From NCBI GenBank assembly GCA_020543525.1, contig JAHYIO010000001.1:868001-932000 (forward strand): 64,000 bases of DNA. The letters run 5' to 3'. The stretch's first letter is position 1. The number at the start of each line of letters is the position of its first letter. This document shows, piece after piece, positions 47,818 through 57,987 of this stretch. The DNA is from Coriolopsis trogii (Eukaryota; Basidiomycota; Agaricomycetes; Polyporales; Polyporaceae). The notes below the pieces were generated by a model. That model ran no database searches, was not told the DNA's origin, and was given only the letters and a program-made list of their open reading frames with translations. The position numbers and the translations under genes were made by a program.

Positions 47818-49193
47818 TATGGGCTCACCTAGACCGGACATATCTCAAGTCGTGCCTCATCCTGCTTGGCATATCGCTATAACGGGAGAACTGGCCGGGA
47901 TCTCAGGATCTCCGACCGCTTGCTATGGGGCTGGTCACGTTGGCGAGCTGTAGCTATGGGTTCCTTCGAGTGAAAGCTGGAGTTCGGCGAATGCTTCGTA
48001 CATGGGTCGTAGGCGCACTTCACGCGTCTCACCCCGCCAAGCGTCTTATACTGCCCCACGAGATCTTCCTTGCCCTGTCCGGCGATGCGCTCGCATCCTG
48101 GCTCAGTCTATGTATTTCATTGGAACTTGAGCAGGGGTTATACGTATGCTTTGCCCGATTGGAACCCGGCGCACATGTAGAAAGAAGGCTGTGAGGGGAA
48201 TCTCTGGCTACGAACTGTAACCAAACCTGGCTCAAATGCGCTGCAGCTGGACAAATGTTCTTTTGGGCAGACGACGACGCTTCACAGAGCGCTGTCAGTC
48301 TATCATAGGTGCCGCGCACCATAGACCTCATCCCATCCCCACGAGCGCTCCGTACCGTTGATCCGTCATGGCGTCTACCATATATATCTGTGTGCATACA
48401 CTTCCTCCGAACAGTTATCTCTCCTTGGATAAGACCCTCCACCGTCTTCATCTCGAGTCTGGCGACTTCACAAGCATTCGTATAGCCATCAGCAAAGCCG
48501 TGAGTCCTTCAACTTTCTACAGCAGTGGCTATCTGCACGTCACCGGAAGTTCATGTGACCAGCGCGTGTGCTCTGTCTGAATGCCAAAAGGTCACAAATT
48601 TTCAGAAGCCACGCCTAGAGCTCGTCGAACAGTTGCATTCCTAACGCACGCGATATGGGTACAAGAAGCGAATCGTATTGGGCCTGGGGTCTAGGCTACG
48701 ATGCGTCAACATGTCACTGGGTTGGCAAGAGCGCTGTGGGGCAAAGATCTCCAGATAGGGGGCCCTGAGCCGGTTGTCTAGACTGGTGGAAACAACCGCT
48801 GGCCGCACTCGAAGCGCAGTGTGTCCATGAAAGCTTGTGTCCACCTGCTTTCGACAAGGGGCGTAAGCGGACATAAGCTCAGGCGCCGCGTTCTAGCTTC
48901 CTGGCTGCAGTGGGTGAGATCGTTACACACGATTGCCTTTTTTCGTCAGCGGAGGGCTCGAGAACAGGCCTGTGGATAGCTGGAATGCCCACGGAAGCTG
49001 CATTCACCCCGCGTTCCGGCCTTGCCTAATCCAGCGCTGACATCGTTGTTCCAGGCCATACATTCTACGCCATATATCTCTAGCCTCGAAGCCCGTGTGT
49101 TCCACCATCGCGCCCTCCCCGAAACTCCCTTGTCTACACTATCACGGGTCCCGTCCCATACTGAGCTCTTTCCGTAAACGTCGGTCCAACAAC
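47818..49193. other. Gene-free region
   Basis: 1.4 kb between two plus-strand genes. Short open frames on both strands (for example at 47925-48194) show no domain, and splicing did not reveal one. Confidence 0.45.
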
Positions 49194-50562
49194 ATGGTCA
49201 GAATACACACTCTCCACGTCGAACCACCTATTGTCAACGCATCATGTGCCTGGGCATCAGACTATGAGCAGCTCCGGGAATTATATGACTCACCCTATAC
49301 CGGAGCGGTCGTCACCCGCACTGCTACCTTTGCGGGATTCAGTGAGGATGCTTCAAACACGGTGTGTTTGCTCATCCGTTGTATTCGCTACGATACTTAA
49401 CGCTTCAAATCAGGTCGCGTTTGCCAAGTCTTCTCTGTCCTCTGTGAATTCTTATGGCTACTCTCCGCATCCACTGTCAAACTATCTTGACTGGGTCTAT
49501 ACCCTCCTTACAACACCCATGCTCAATGGCAGTCCCCCTACGAAGCCTGTTATCATCAGCATCACAGCATCCACCCCCACTGTGCTTGCCGAGATGGTAG
49601 AGAACATCCAGGATCTGCGGAGGAAGCTGCGCGCATCCTACTCCGCTTCTACCTCGGGCGACTTCACCCCAGCGAGTCCAGGCCGCAGGCGCAACGGAGC
49701 GGGTTCGTCTTCCTCTCACCACTCCCATGGCCCCACAGCGTTTGTCCCGTCGACGCTCGATCCCGCAACCCTCGTCGGTATCGAGCTCAACACATCGTGC
49801 CCCAACATCAAGGATGCGCCACCACCGTCGTACACATTCTCGCTCCTGCTTCCGTTCCTCGACGTCCTCTCCTCCGCATTCTACGCCGACCCCAGTCTGA
49901 CAATCGGCGTCAAGCTCCCGCCGTACCTATACTCCACGCGCTTCGTCGAAGTCGTCCGCTTCCTACACACCTACACTCGGCCGATCCGACTCGCAGAATT
50001 CGTGACAAGGACGACTCACGAGCCCGTGGCTGCGGACGGACAAGCCCTGCGCTCTCTCAATCCCTTCGCGTACATCGCATGCACCAATACGCTCGGAAGC
50101 TGCCTCCTCTTCGCAGAGGACGCGCTCCACGGGCCTCTCTCAACATCCTCCGACGTACACTCGCACGACGCGGCCATGGACACCGACGACGCCGTCCCCC
50201 AACTTCCATCACCGCCATCGCCACCCTCTCCCTCGCCCTCATCCTCATCCAGCACGCCCCCGCCTCACCCGCCATCCCCGACCCTCGCGGGAGGCCCCTT
50301 CGCCCTCCCGCCGGCGCTCGGCGGTCTCGGCGGCGAGTCCCTGCACCCAATCGCGCTCGGGAACGTCTACTCGTTCGCCCGCCTGCTCGCCGCACACCCC
50401 GACCACGCCATCCGGCGCATCCGCATCGTCGGGATCGGAGGCGTCACGTCCGCCGCCGCGGCCGCGCGCATGCGCGCTGCTGGAGCGTCCGTCGTCGGGT
50501 GCGCCACCCTCCTCGGGCGAGAGGGCGTCCGGGCGTTCGAGATCGTGTCTGGGCACCCATGA
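49194..50562 (+). CDS. Dihydroorotate dehydrogenase-like FMN barrel protein (class 1A type)
   Basis: Resembles cytosolic, fumarate-type (class 1A) dihydroorotate dehydrogenases of the pyrimidine pathway. Exons 49194-49361 and 49414-50562, 438 residues, against about 310 usual. Blocks: TGAVVTRTATFAGF (FMN phosphate side), NSYGYSPHPLSNYLDWV, GIELNTSCPNIKD with the cysteine that is the catalytic base in class 1A, GVKLPPYLYS with the substrate/FMN lysine, a TNTLG strand, GLGGESLHPIALGNV, and IVGIGGVTSAAAAARMRAAG. Two low-complexity inserts (about residues 145-170 and 325-350, the latter a Pro/Ser run) make it long. In the first block the usual T-K-S lysine is arginine (T-R-T), so activity is uncertain. 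Confidence 0.85.
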
Positions 50563-51471
50563 CGCCCCGAGGTGACGAGCGCGAAGGTCACCGCCTTCGG
50601 GGCGACTTGACTTGATGTGAGATCCGAGTTGGGACGCGATGACGTTGAGCGAGTCTGGGCGACTCGATGGGTGGCTTCTGCCGTGCACGGGGCAGGATTA
50701 TGTACGTTGTATTCACGGGCTTTATGCGGAGGTAGCCTGTAAGGTCGCGCTGTTGTGAAGCGGCCTACGCGGATGCCTATTATTATTCGACGACGCTGCT
50801 GTACCTTTCCCGCGGGGTGTATGATGTAATCCAGCCCGGGAGCGATAAGTTACCGTACTTTATATACACTCTTGATTTCCTCGTGCAGGCTCGAGATGGA
50901 GTGTGTATGCGTCATCGCTTGTGCTAACAGACCACACCAAGTTCAGATACTGAGGCTGCTGCAATAGCCCGAATACATTCACGAGATAGTAACTGAACAA
51001 CAGGGTCACCGAGGCAGAAACTGGAAACAGGGGGGGGTCAAGAAACGTCCGAGTCAGGGCTATAGCTACAACAACATTAAAAAAGGATAGACAATCACGA
51101 GAAGGACCCAGGGGCGAGCATATGTGTACCGAGGAAACCGGAAATGATTAGCAAGATCGAGTCAATCGCACGACTCGACAGAAGAGCATCAGAGTGAAAC
51201 CGTAACAGATAGGAGATATGGACGCGTGGGAGAGGGGGGAGCGAGACGAGAGACGGAGGACGGGGGAGGATAGTTGTACACTTGAGAGAGAGGAGACGGA
51301 GATGAAGCAAGACAGGGAAGAGATGGAAAGAGATACATAATGGAAGATCGTCCGATACGCGGATACACCCGTTCACGGCGATGCCTTGGGAACCAGTCGA
51401 CGACAACTCGGGCCACTGACCTCGGCAGATGGCAGCCTCAATCCTGAGGACCGGAGCTCGTCGCTGCCGTC
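50563..51471. other. Convergent intergenic region
   Basis: 3' flanks of the DHODH-like gene and the HMG gene. Contains a purine-rich stretch around 51220-51330 and short homopolymer runs; no gene. Confidence 0.5.
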
Positions 51472-52950
51472 TCAGCAATAGTACTGCGGGTAAGCCTGCT
51501 GAGCGTCCGCAAGCATCGGGGCAGTATTGTACTGGTCCTGAGTGTAAGGCTCCCACTCCGCCGCGGGGAAGAACGACGTCGACTGCTGGTGGTACTGAGG
51601 CTGGTAGACGCCAGCGTCGTCCGGGAGTAGCTGCTGGTCGATCGGGATGGTGCCGAAGCCGTCATAGGACGTCTGGCAGTCCAGCGTCGGAAGGACGTCG
51701 TACATGTTCGAGAGCGAGAGGCTGCCGTGTTCTTCGTCATGCATGCCACCGAAGGGGATGGCGGGAGCGTAGATCGGGTATCCCATGGGCGACTGATCCG
51801 GAAGAGAGACGGGGTGCGGTACGAGAGCCTGGAGGGACGGACAGATACGTCAATCGTTGCAGAGCGGATTAGGAAAAACCAAACATACCTGCGGCTCCTG
51901 GAAACACAGAGGGGACAAAGACTCCGAGGGAGACGTGAACATGCACTCGGTGGTGGGAGGAGGGGTAGCAGGGGGGAAGAGAGGGCTCCTAAACGGTGTC
52001 TCGTCGGACGACGAGTCGCCAGAGTCGAGCAGAGGGGTGTGGGGCGCCGACCTGATCTTGGAGTCGAAGACGTTGGTGGTATAGTCGTCGGCAGGACGGT
52101 TCGCAGACGTCTGTTGGGACATCGCGTTGACCGCCTCGTCGAACTCCTTGAGCTCCTGCTCGATGCGCTCCTTCTTAGCCTTCTCACCCACGAGTTTGGC
52201 AACGAGGGCGCAGCGCTTCAAGTCCATGGGACCATTGCGCTTGACCTTGCGCTTCTTCGCAGGAACGGTGCGTTGCTTGGGGCTGAAGCGGTAGTTCGGA
52301 TACTGCTTGAGGTGCTCCGCCTTCCTCGCCGCGGCCATGTCAGCGTAGTACTGCTTGACGTCTTTGGGCACCGCCTTCCACATTTCGCCGATGATTTTGG
52401 AGATCATACGGTGATCATGTTCGACGTCGGCCACCGTACGCAGCTCTGCGCACTTGTCCATCCGGAAGAGGATGAACGCGTTGGGGGGACGGGGGATGTG
52501 GTTGGGGTCCTTCGCGGCACGACGCGACACGGTCTTCTTCTTCGGTTTCGGGGGAGCGCAGGTCTTCCGTTTGGGGGAGGGACTGGAGCAGCTGCTCGGA
52601 GTGGAGGAGCGCGAAGTGGGAACGGACGAGATGCTACTAACGGGGGAGGAGAAGATGGAAGGAGACCCGGCCGGGGTATAAGGGGTGAGGGGGAGAGGAG
52701 ATGCCGCATGTCCGCCTCCCGGAGAATTGTGCCACTCGGCTACTGGTGGGGACGGCACGGAGAACGCGAGCGGCTGAGGGGACCGGTAGGCGAGGAAATG
52801 GCCCTGCCAATCTTGCGCTAACGGTTCGTCGGGGTGTCCTGTATCAAATGTGATGGAACGATGAGCGTCCTGAGGACTTGCCGGTTGGGGAGGGGGAGAC
52901 ATACCAGCTAGAGCGGGGACATGGGTGAAGACAGAGTCTGAGTGCGCCAT
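51472..52950 (-). CDS. HMG-box transcription factor (MATA/SOX-like)
   Basis: Single HMG-box DNA-bending regulator in the nucleus. Exons 52950-52905, 52838-51889 and 51828-51472; the frame closes at 450 residues. The box is at about residues 129-200: HIPRPPNAFILFRMDKC, MISKIIGEMWKAVPKDVKQY, and YADMAAARKAEHLKQYPNYR. The RPPNAFILFR start is characteristic of the sequence-specific fungal MATA/SOX class. Basic runs flank it (PKPKKKTVSRRAAK and PAKKRKVKR). The N-terminus is Ser/Pro-rich; the C-terminus is Tyr/Gln-rich, possibly activating. Intron 1 (66 bp) is in frame, so its use cannot be proved by frame. An upstream ATG at 53160 would add 70 residues without resemblance. Nothing else in the window suggests a mating-type locus. 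Confidence 0.9.
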
Positions 52951-54622
52951 GCTGGGATATGACAAGGGAGATGGTGTGGGGAGACTGAAGAACGTGGATG
53001 TCGAGGAAACTGGAGAGAAAGGATGTTCATCGTGGGTTGTCTTTAAGTACACCGACGAGAGGACGAGGGGAATGTGGCGTCTGTTGTAGCTTTCACAAAG
53101 ACGCGTGCGATCGGAGATCTCACCCTTCCTATAATCAACCTGCAGCTCGCCAGTTGCCACGCGTGCTGTTGGCCAAGATCCAGAGATCGGCCCCCTTCAC
53201 CCGATTCTGTCTATCAATTGAATCCGGGTCCGCGAGCAGCGCTATTGTTCGCCATTTGCAGAAGGTAGCCATAGGCACTGCGACCTTGCTATTCCAGCTC
53301 TGCAAGCCACATCGCAGCTGTATATAGAGGTGTCCATTGCGAGGATATTGATGTGGTGTTTTGTTGTTGTACAGACCAGTCGGGTCACAGAGCACGGATC
53401 GTGGTGGGTGACATGACATGTACCTGGTCCCGCACCACGGAACGCCGATCAATGTGTATCGTGCAGTACTAGTGAAAGAGTCGCTCACCCGCGGTCACCA
53501 CGCCACCCGGCAGAGGAGGATCGGGACGGGGACACACACTGGCAGCCTGGATATGCCGGGAGTGGGAGGCGTGGACAAGTCCTGGCCTGTGTGCCACTCG
53601 GGAGCGCTCTCCGGTCTTCCATTGGGTCACCGGCCCTTCACATTGGCTGTTCCCGCAAATCGCGGACTCCTGCCATCTCGCGCAGAACACGCCCGTTTTC
53701 CCTATCTGAGATATGCATATGGTGCGTTGGAAGGCGGTCCGAAGAACGCCCTGTGTAGACTTACCTGGTCTGCGCAAGAGGTTTGGGAAAACAAGTGAAC
53801 TGGAGAGGAAGCGCCTGTTGGCCATGGGAAACGCTGGCCCCTGGGCGCGTTGGCGCTGCAGGCATCGGAAACCTCCGTAAAATCACGTCCTTCACATGGC
53901 CGACAGGTGCAGAATCGATAACGATCCGGATGCCCGATTCAACTTGCCCGTCGGGTTGATCACTGTGAAGAGAGTTGGTGGTGGGCAGCGCTCAGCTCCA
54001 AGACAGCGGGCGACGTCGTCCTCAGAGCGCTTGCACGGCGATGACGTCCTCCTCCGATGCACCAGGGCCATGCCTTTCTTCCAGTCGGGCTTCTCCGAGC
54101 TACCGTCTACTATACTGGAGCCCAAGTACGGTCCGGAACAGGCTCTCGTGTCCCTGGAAGATCCCAACGTTAGCTTCTAGCCATGTATGAGGCCGCCACT
54201 CACACATAGACGCGGTCATTACCCATGGCCACTCAGGACGCCGAAGTCGTCGATCTGGGTCGTGTCTGGCGCATAGACAGATACACATCACAACACGCAA
54301 GGTCTTGCGCAGTACCGGTACGGGAACCCGGAGAGCAGTGGCGATGTCTGAAATCTGTGTTCGCCGAAGGATGGGCCGGGATGATGCAGTCTGCCAAATC
54401 ATGAAGTGGCTATCAGCCCATATACGTGTCAGTCAAGTGAACGTTGGGCGAGGTTTGAAGCAGAAGTATCAAGAATAATTGGAGAGACGTGGTTGATGAC
54501 ATGTACAGGCCTCGGGGGCGTTGAGGATACGGGGCCATGACGACAGGTGTCCGGGGGGCGAGTGCCTGCGGGGGTACCTGAGGACCCAGAGGAGCGCGAG
54601 GGGAGTCCACCAGAATAGAATA
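52951..54622. other. Long divergent intergenic region
   Basis: Promoter side of the HMG gene at the left and nothing recognisable up to the MITE at 54623. Several open frames of 60-130 codons lack domains. Confidence 0.45.
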
Positions 54623-55055
54623 CAGTCGAAACCCTCTTATCCCATACCTCTCGGGAGAAGCCCAAAACTATGGGTTTTCGGAGGTTATGGGCTACGAGAG
54701 GAGGCGCTCGTCGAGCGCTCGATCCTATAACCTGTTATCATGACTCAAGCGCCCGATAACACCAGGGTCCACGAATTCTCAACGTTCAGTCTTGCTTCCA
54801 ATCACCTAGAACAGCGTTATATACCTGTAAACTGTAAGCAGACGAAGATTTTGAGCCCCATAAACCTAGCTCAAGGCACACATTCCGGATACAAAATGAT
54901 AAAACCTATGGGTTTTTGGCCGGCAAAGGCTATGGGTTAAGGGTTATGGGAGGTTATGGGATTTGCCCCATAGAACCAACTCGGGACCCGGCAAAATCTA
55001 TGGGATATTAGAGGTTATGGGTTATCGGAGGTATGGGATAAGAGGGTTTCGACTG
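54623..55055. mobile_element. Non-autonomous Tc1/mariner-type element (MITE), 433 bp
   Basis: The two ends are perfect 28-bp inverted repeats beginning CAGTCGAAACCCTCTTATCC (54623-54650 and 55028-55055). They are flanked on both sides by TA (54621-54622 and 55056-55057), the target duplication of the Tc1/mariner/pogo superfamily. The CAGTCGAA terminus is typical of fungal pogo-type elements. Internally, GGTTATGGG and its complement recur many times, more densely towards the right end. The longest internal frame is 66 codons with no transposase motif, so it depends on an enzyme made elsewhere. It sits about 330 bp upstream of the kinase start. Confidence 0.9.
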
Positions 55056-55386
55056 TAGACCACGCTCAGAGCGCAACGATGGCCGGGACTTGGTACTCCT
55101 CGCCCGACGCGGACTCAGACTGCCCACCGCCTCCTCAGACTCTCCTCCTCGACGCCTGCCCTCTCTTGCCCGACACACACACTCTCTCCGGCGACAGCCC
55201 CCACCGGTCACCCGCGTTGATCCACCACAGACGCCGCTGGGTCGCTAGGGTTGGACTGCCCGTCCTGGCTGTGGATCTTTAGTACCGCCCAGCCAGCCCC
55301 GGACTGACATCAACAAGCCCCATCCCCCCACGTTCATCCTATACCACTCCCTCCTCTTCGCCAAGCCCACGGAACCAATCGTCGCC
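55056..55386. other. Region between the MITE and the kinase gene
   Basis: Likely promoter and leader of the kinase gene. A 67-codon frame (55079-55282) is open but has no family support. Confidence 0.4.
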
Positions 55387-57695
55387 ATGCCCCTCAACAT
55401 CGCAGAGACACTACTGCCCCAGCCCCCTTCGTTTCAGAAGAAGAAGGCATACGAGATTCACAAAGTCCTCGGCGTCGGCACATTCGGCAAGGTCATGGTG
55501 TGTGCTGCACATATGCTCTTGCTTTGTATGCTGTGCACTCACCTAACGCTCTCTCGTTCGCACAACCTTCACTCTCATGGCCTGCGTTTGCCTGCACCCG
55601 CACACTGGCTCTCTGATATCGGCCGCCTTCCCGCCGCGATATCCAGCGGGCAACATGGCACGTCCCGCCCGGCCAAATGAACGTTGCTTTGCGCGGTGCA
55701 GCCGCTTCCACCGATGCCAGTCCGCCGCCCGCCGCCCCTTCGCGCTCAAACTCAAGCACAAGTCTCAACCCTTCCTCGCACCTTTCCGCGTTCTCCAAGT
55801 CCTCCTCCAAGTCGAGTAGCTCCAGCGGTGACGACTACACTGTAGAAGTCGCGCTCAAGGTCATCCCCAAGAAGAAGGTCAAGGGGAACGAGAGCAGCGT
55901 CTGGGGTGAAATGGAGGTCCTGCGAGGGCTTGACCACCCAAATATTGTGAGCTCTCTTGCTTCGATCGCAACCATTACGTCATAGCTGGGCCCCCCACTG
56001 ACTTCCTCTCTCAGGTCAAGTTCTACGAGTGGTTCGAATCCCGCACGAAGTACTATCTCGCCTTCGAGCTCGCGCAAGGAGGGGAACTCTTCGAGCGTAT
56101 CACGAAGAGGGGCAAGTTTACAGAATCTGATGCTGTTCTCGTTCTCACGTGCGTACCCACTCCCGCGATCCTTTTACATCTATGTTTTCCGCATGATAGT
56201 TTCACCGGCTGTGCGGAGACATCAAGGTCTCCCAGTTGTGACTGACACACCCTGTACAGATCAATACTATCCGGTGTTAAGTATCTTCACGACCACGATA
56301 TTGTACACCGCGATCTGAAGTGAGCAACCGCATCCGTGTTCCATCACGAGTTACTAACTAGCCTTCGAAAGGCCCGAAAACATTCTGTACCGCACACGCG
56401 ACGAACATTCTGATATCGTCATCGCTGACTTCGGGATGTGAGTCGTCAGAAATGTGTTTATTGGACCAATCTGACGCGTCGCGGCATGGCAGTGCGAAAC
56501 ATCTTCACTCCTCGGATGAACAGCTCCACTCTCTTGCAGGAAGTTTTGGCTATGTAGCCCCTGAGGTCCTCAACAAGAAGGGTCACGGCAAGGCCGTAGA
56601 CATCTGGTCAACAGGGTGAGCGCATTGGCACCTTGTCTGTATGGACATAGCACTGAACCAGGTCATCTCGCAGAATTATCACCTACGTGATGCTATGCGG
56701 CTACTCACCGTTCCGATCAGACGATATGAAGGAGCTCATCCGCGAGACGACGGAGGCCAAGATTGAGTTCCACGAGCGGTACTGGAGTAATGTCTCTGCA
56801 GAAGGTAGACTGTGCTCTACATCCTCGCTCTACCGCCCGGTACTCACTAAGCGCCCCCAGCCAAGGACTTCGTCAAAACATTGCTGCACCCCGATCCGTC
56901 CAAGCGACCCACAGCAGAGGAGGCAATGAAGCACAAGGTTCGTACCAGACCTTCCATCTTGTGGACACCCATCTGACGACGTCGTCCCACCAGTGGCTCA
57001 CATCCGCCGCTCCCAGCGAGCACGACCTCGCCGGCTTGCGGGAGAACTTTGATCCTCGGGCCCGCTGGCGTGCAGCCATCGCAGGCGCACGGGCCCTCCA
57101 CCGCTTCAACTCCTCGTCCTCACGCACCAGCGCCAGCAGCGGAGGCTGGCGCACCGGCACCTACGTCGACAGCGACGAGGACGAGGACGACGAGGAGCAC
57201 GCTCCGCAGACGCAGACACAAGCGAAGCCTCCTGCGCCCGAAACAACCGGCGACGACCCCGGGGAAAACGAGTACGTCAAGGTCACCGCCCCAGATGAGG
57301 ACGTCGAGAAGCGGACGGAGGTGGTGAGCGAGCCCCCCGCGCATGAGACCGAGGCCGAGACGCCGCCGCCGCAAGGGACGGAGGAGAGGCCGAGCTCGGC
57401 GCACGAGCTGAAGCACGAATCGGTCGCGCACGAACCGCTGCACGAGAAGGTGCCCGAGCCGCTTCAGACCGGGACGGGCGACACGCCCCCGCAAGACCAG
57501 GAGGGCGCCGGTCCGTCGCGGGCAGGGGCCGGGGACCCGGGCGTGGACACCGGGCGGGTGACGCCGGAGCTGTCGATGCCTGGCTCGTTCGACCTATCGG
57601 AGGATGAGCAGGCGGCGGCGCATCGCCACCACCACCATCACCACTGGGAGGGCGGATGGATGGGGTTGTTCAAGAAGATGCATCTCAAACAATGA
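55387..57695 (+). CDS. Calcium/calmodulin-dependent-type protein kinase (CAMK group)
   Basis: Ser/Thr kinase close to fungal CMK enzymes. Exons 55387-55497, 55647-55946, 56015-56148, 56260-56319, 56372-56437, 56493-56615, 56674-56804, 56861-56937 and 56994-57695; the frame closes at 567 residues. Motifs: glycine loop GVGTFGKV, catalytic K108 in [59 protein letters not shown], and [20 protein letters not shown]. All catalytic residues are present. About 60 Ser/Ala-rich residues separate the glycine loop from K108, where CMKs normally have about 15. Following the lobe is [20 protein letters not shown], a basic amphipathic helix suited to calmodulin binding. The last 200 residues are Pro/Glu-rich and end in [13 protein letters not shown] plus a short basic amphipathic tail. 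Confidence 0.93.
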
Positions 57696-57987
57696 GATGG
57701 GCTGTGTGTGCGCCTTGGCGCGCCGTTGTTGCCCGTGTGTCAGTTCGACCGCCACTGGACGTTTCGGTCGTGTGGTATAGCGGGTAGGCTGCGGTTTGTA
57801 TACTCACATGTATGTCTTGGTGGATTCTACGGTCTCGTGCGATCGTATGACGACCCGTACACGATACACGTAACATGATAGAGCAGTGTTGGCCCGCACG
57901 AGGCTATGCTAGCAGTATGAACGCGATGTGTATTGTATACGACCTTGGATACCCTTTGCTTTCCACCCAATTGGCGTGAACAAGCTC

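Noticed and set aside
51727..52821. 364-codon plus-strand frame
   Set aside because: Antisense shadow of the HMG-box gene; Leu/Gly/Arg-rich composition without any motif.
51472..52950. Mating-type locus suggested by the HMG-box gene
   Set aside because: Agaricomycete mating loci are marked by homeodomain or pheromone-receptor genes with characteristic neighbours, and none are present here.
54740..54940. 66-codon frame inside the MITE as a transposase remnant
   Set aside because: No DDE or helix-turn-helix motif is visible and it is too short to support the claim.
56028..56042. GGTTCGAATCC, like a tRNA T-loop
   Set aside because: It lies inside the kinase coding exon (EWFESRT) and no cloverleaf can be formed around it.
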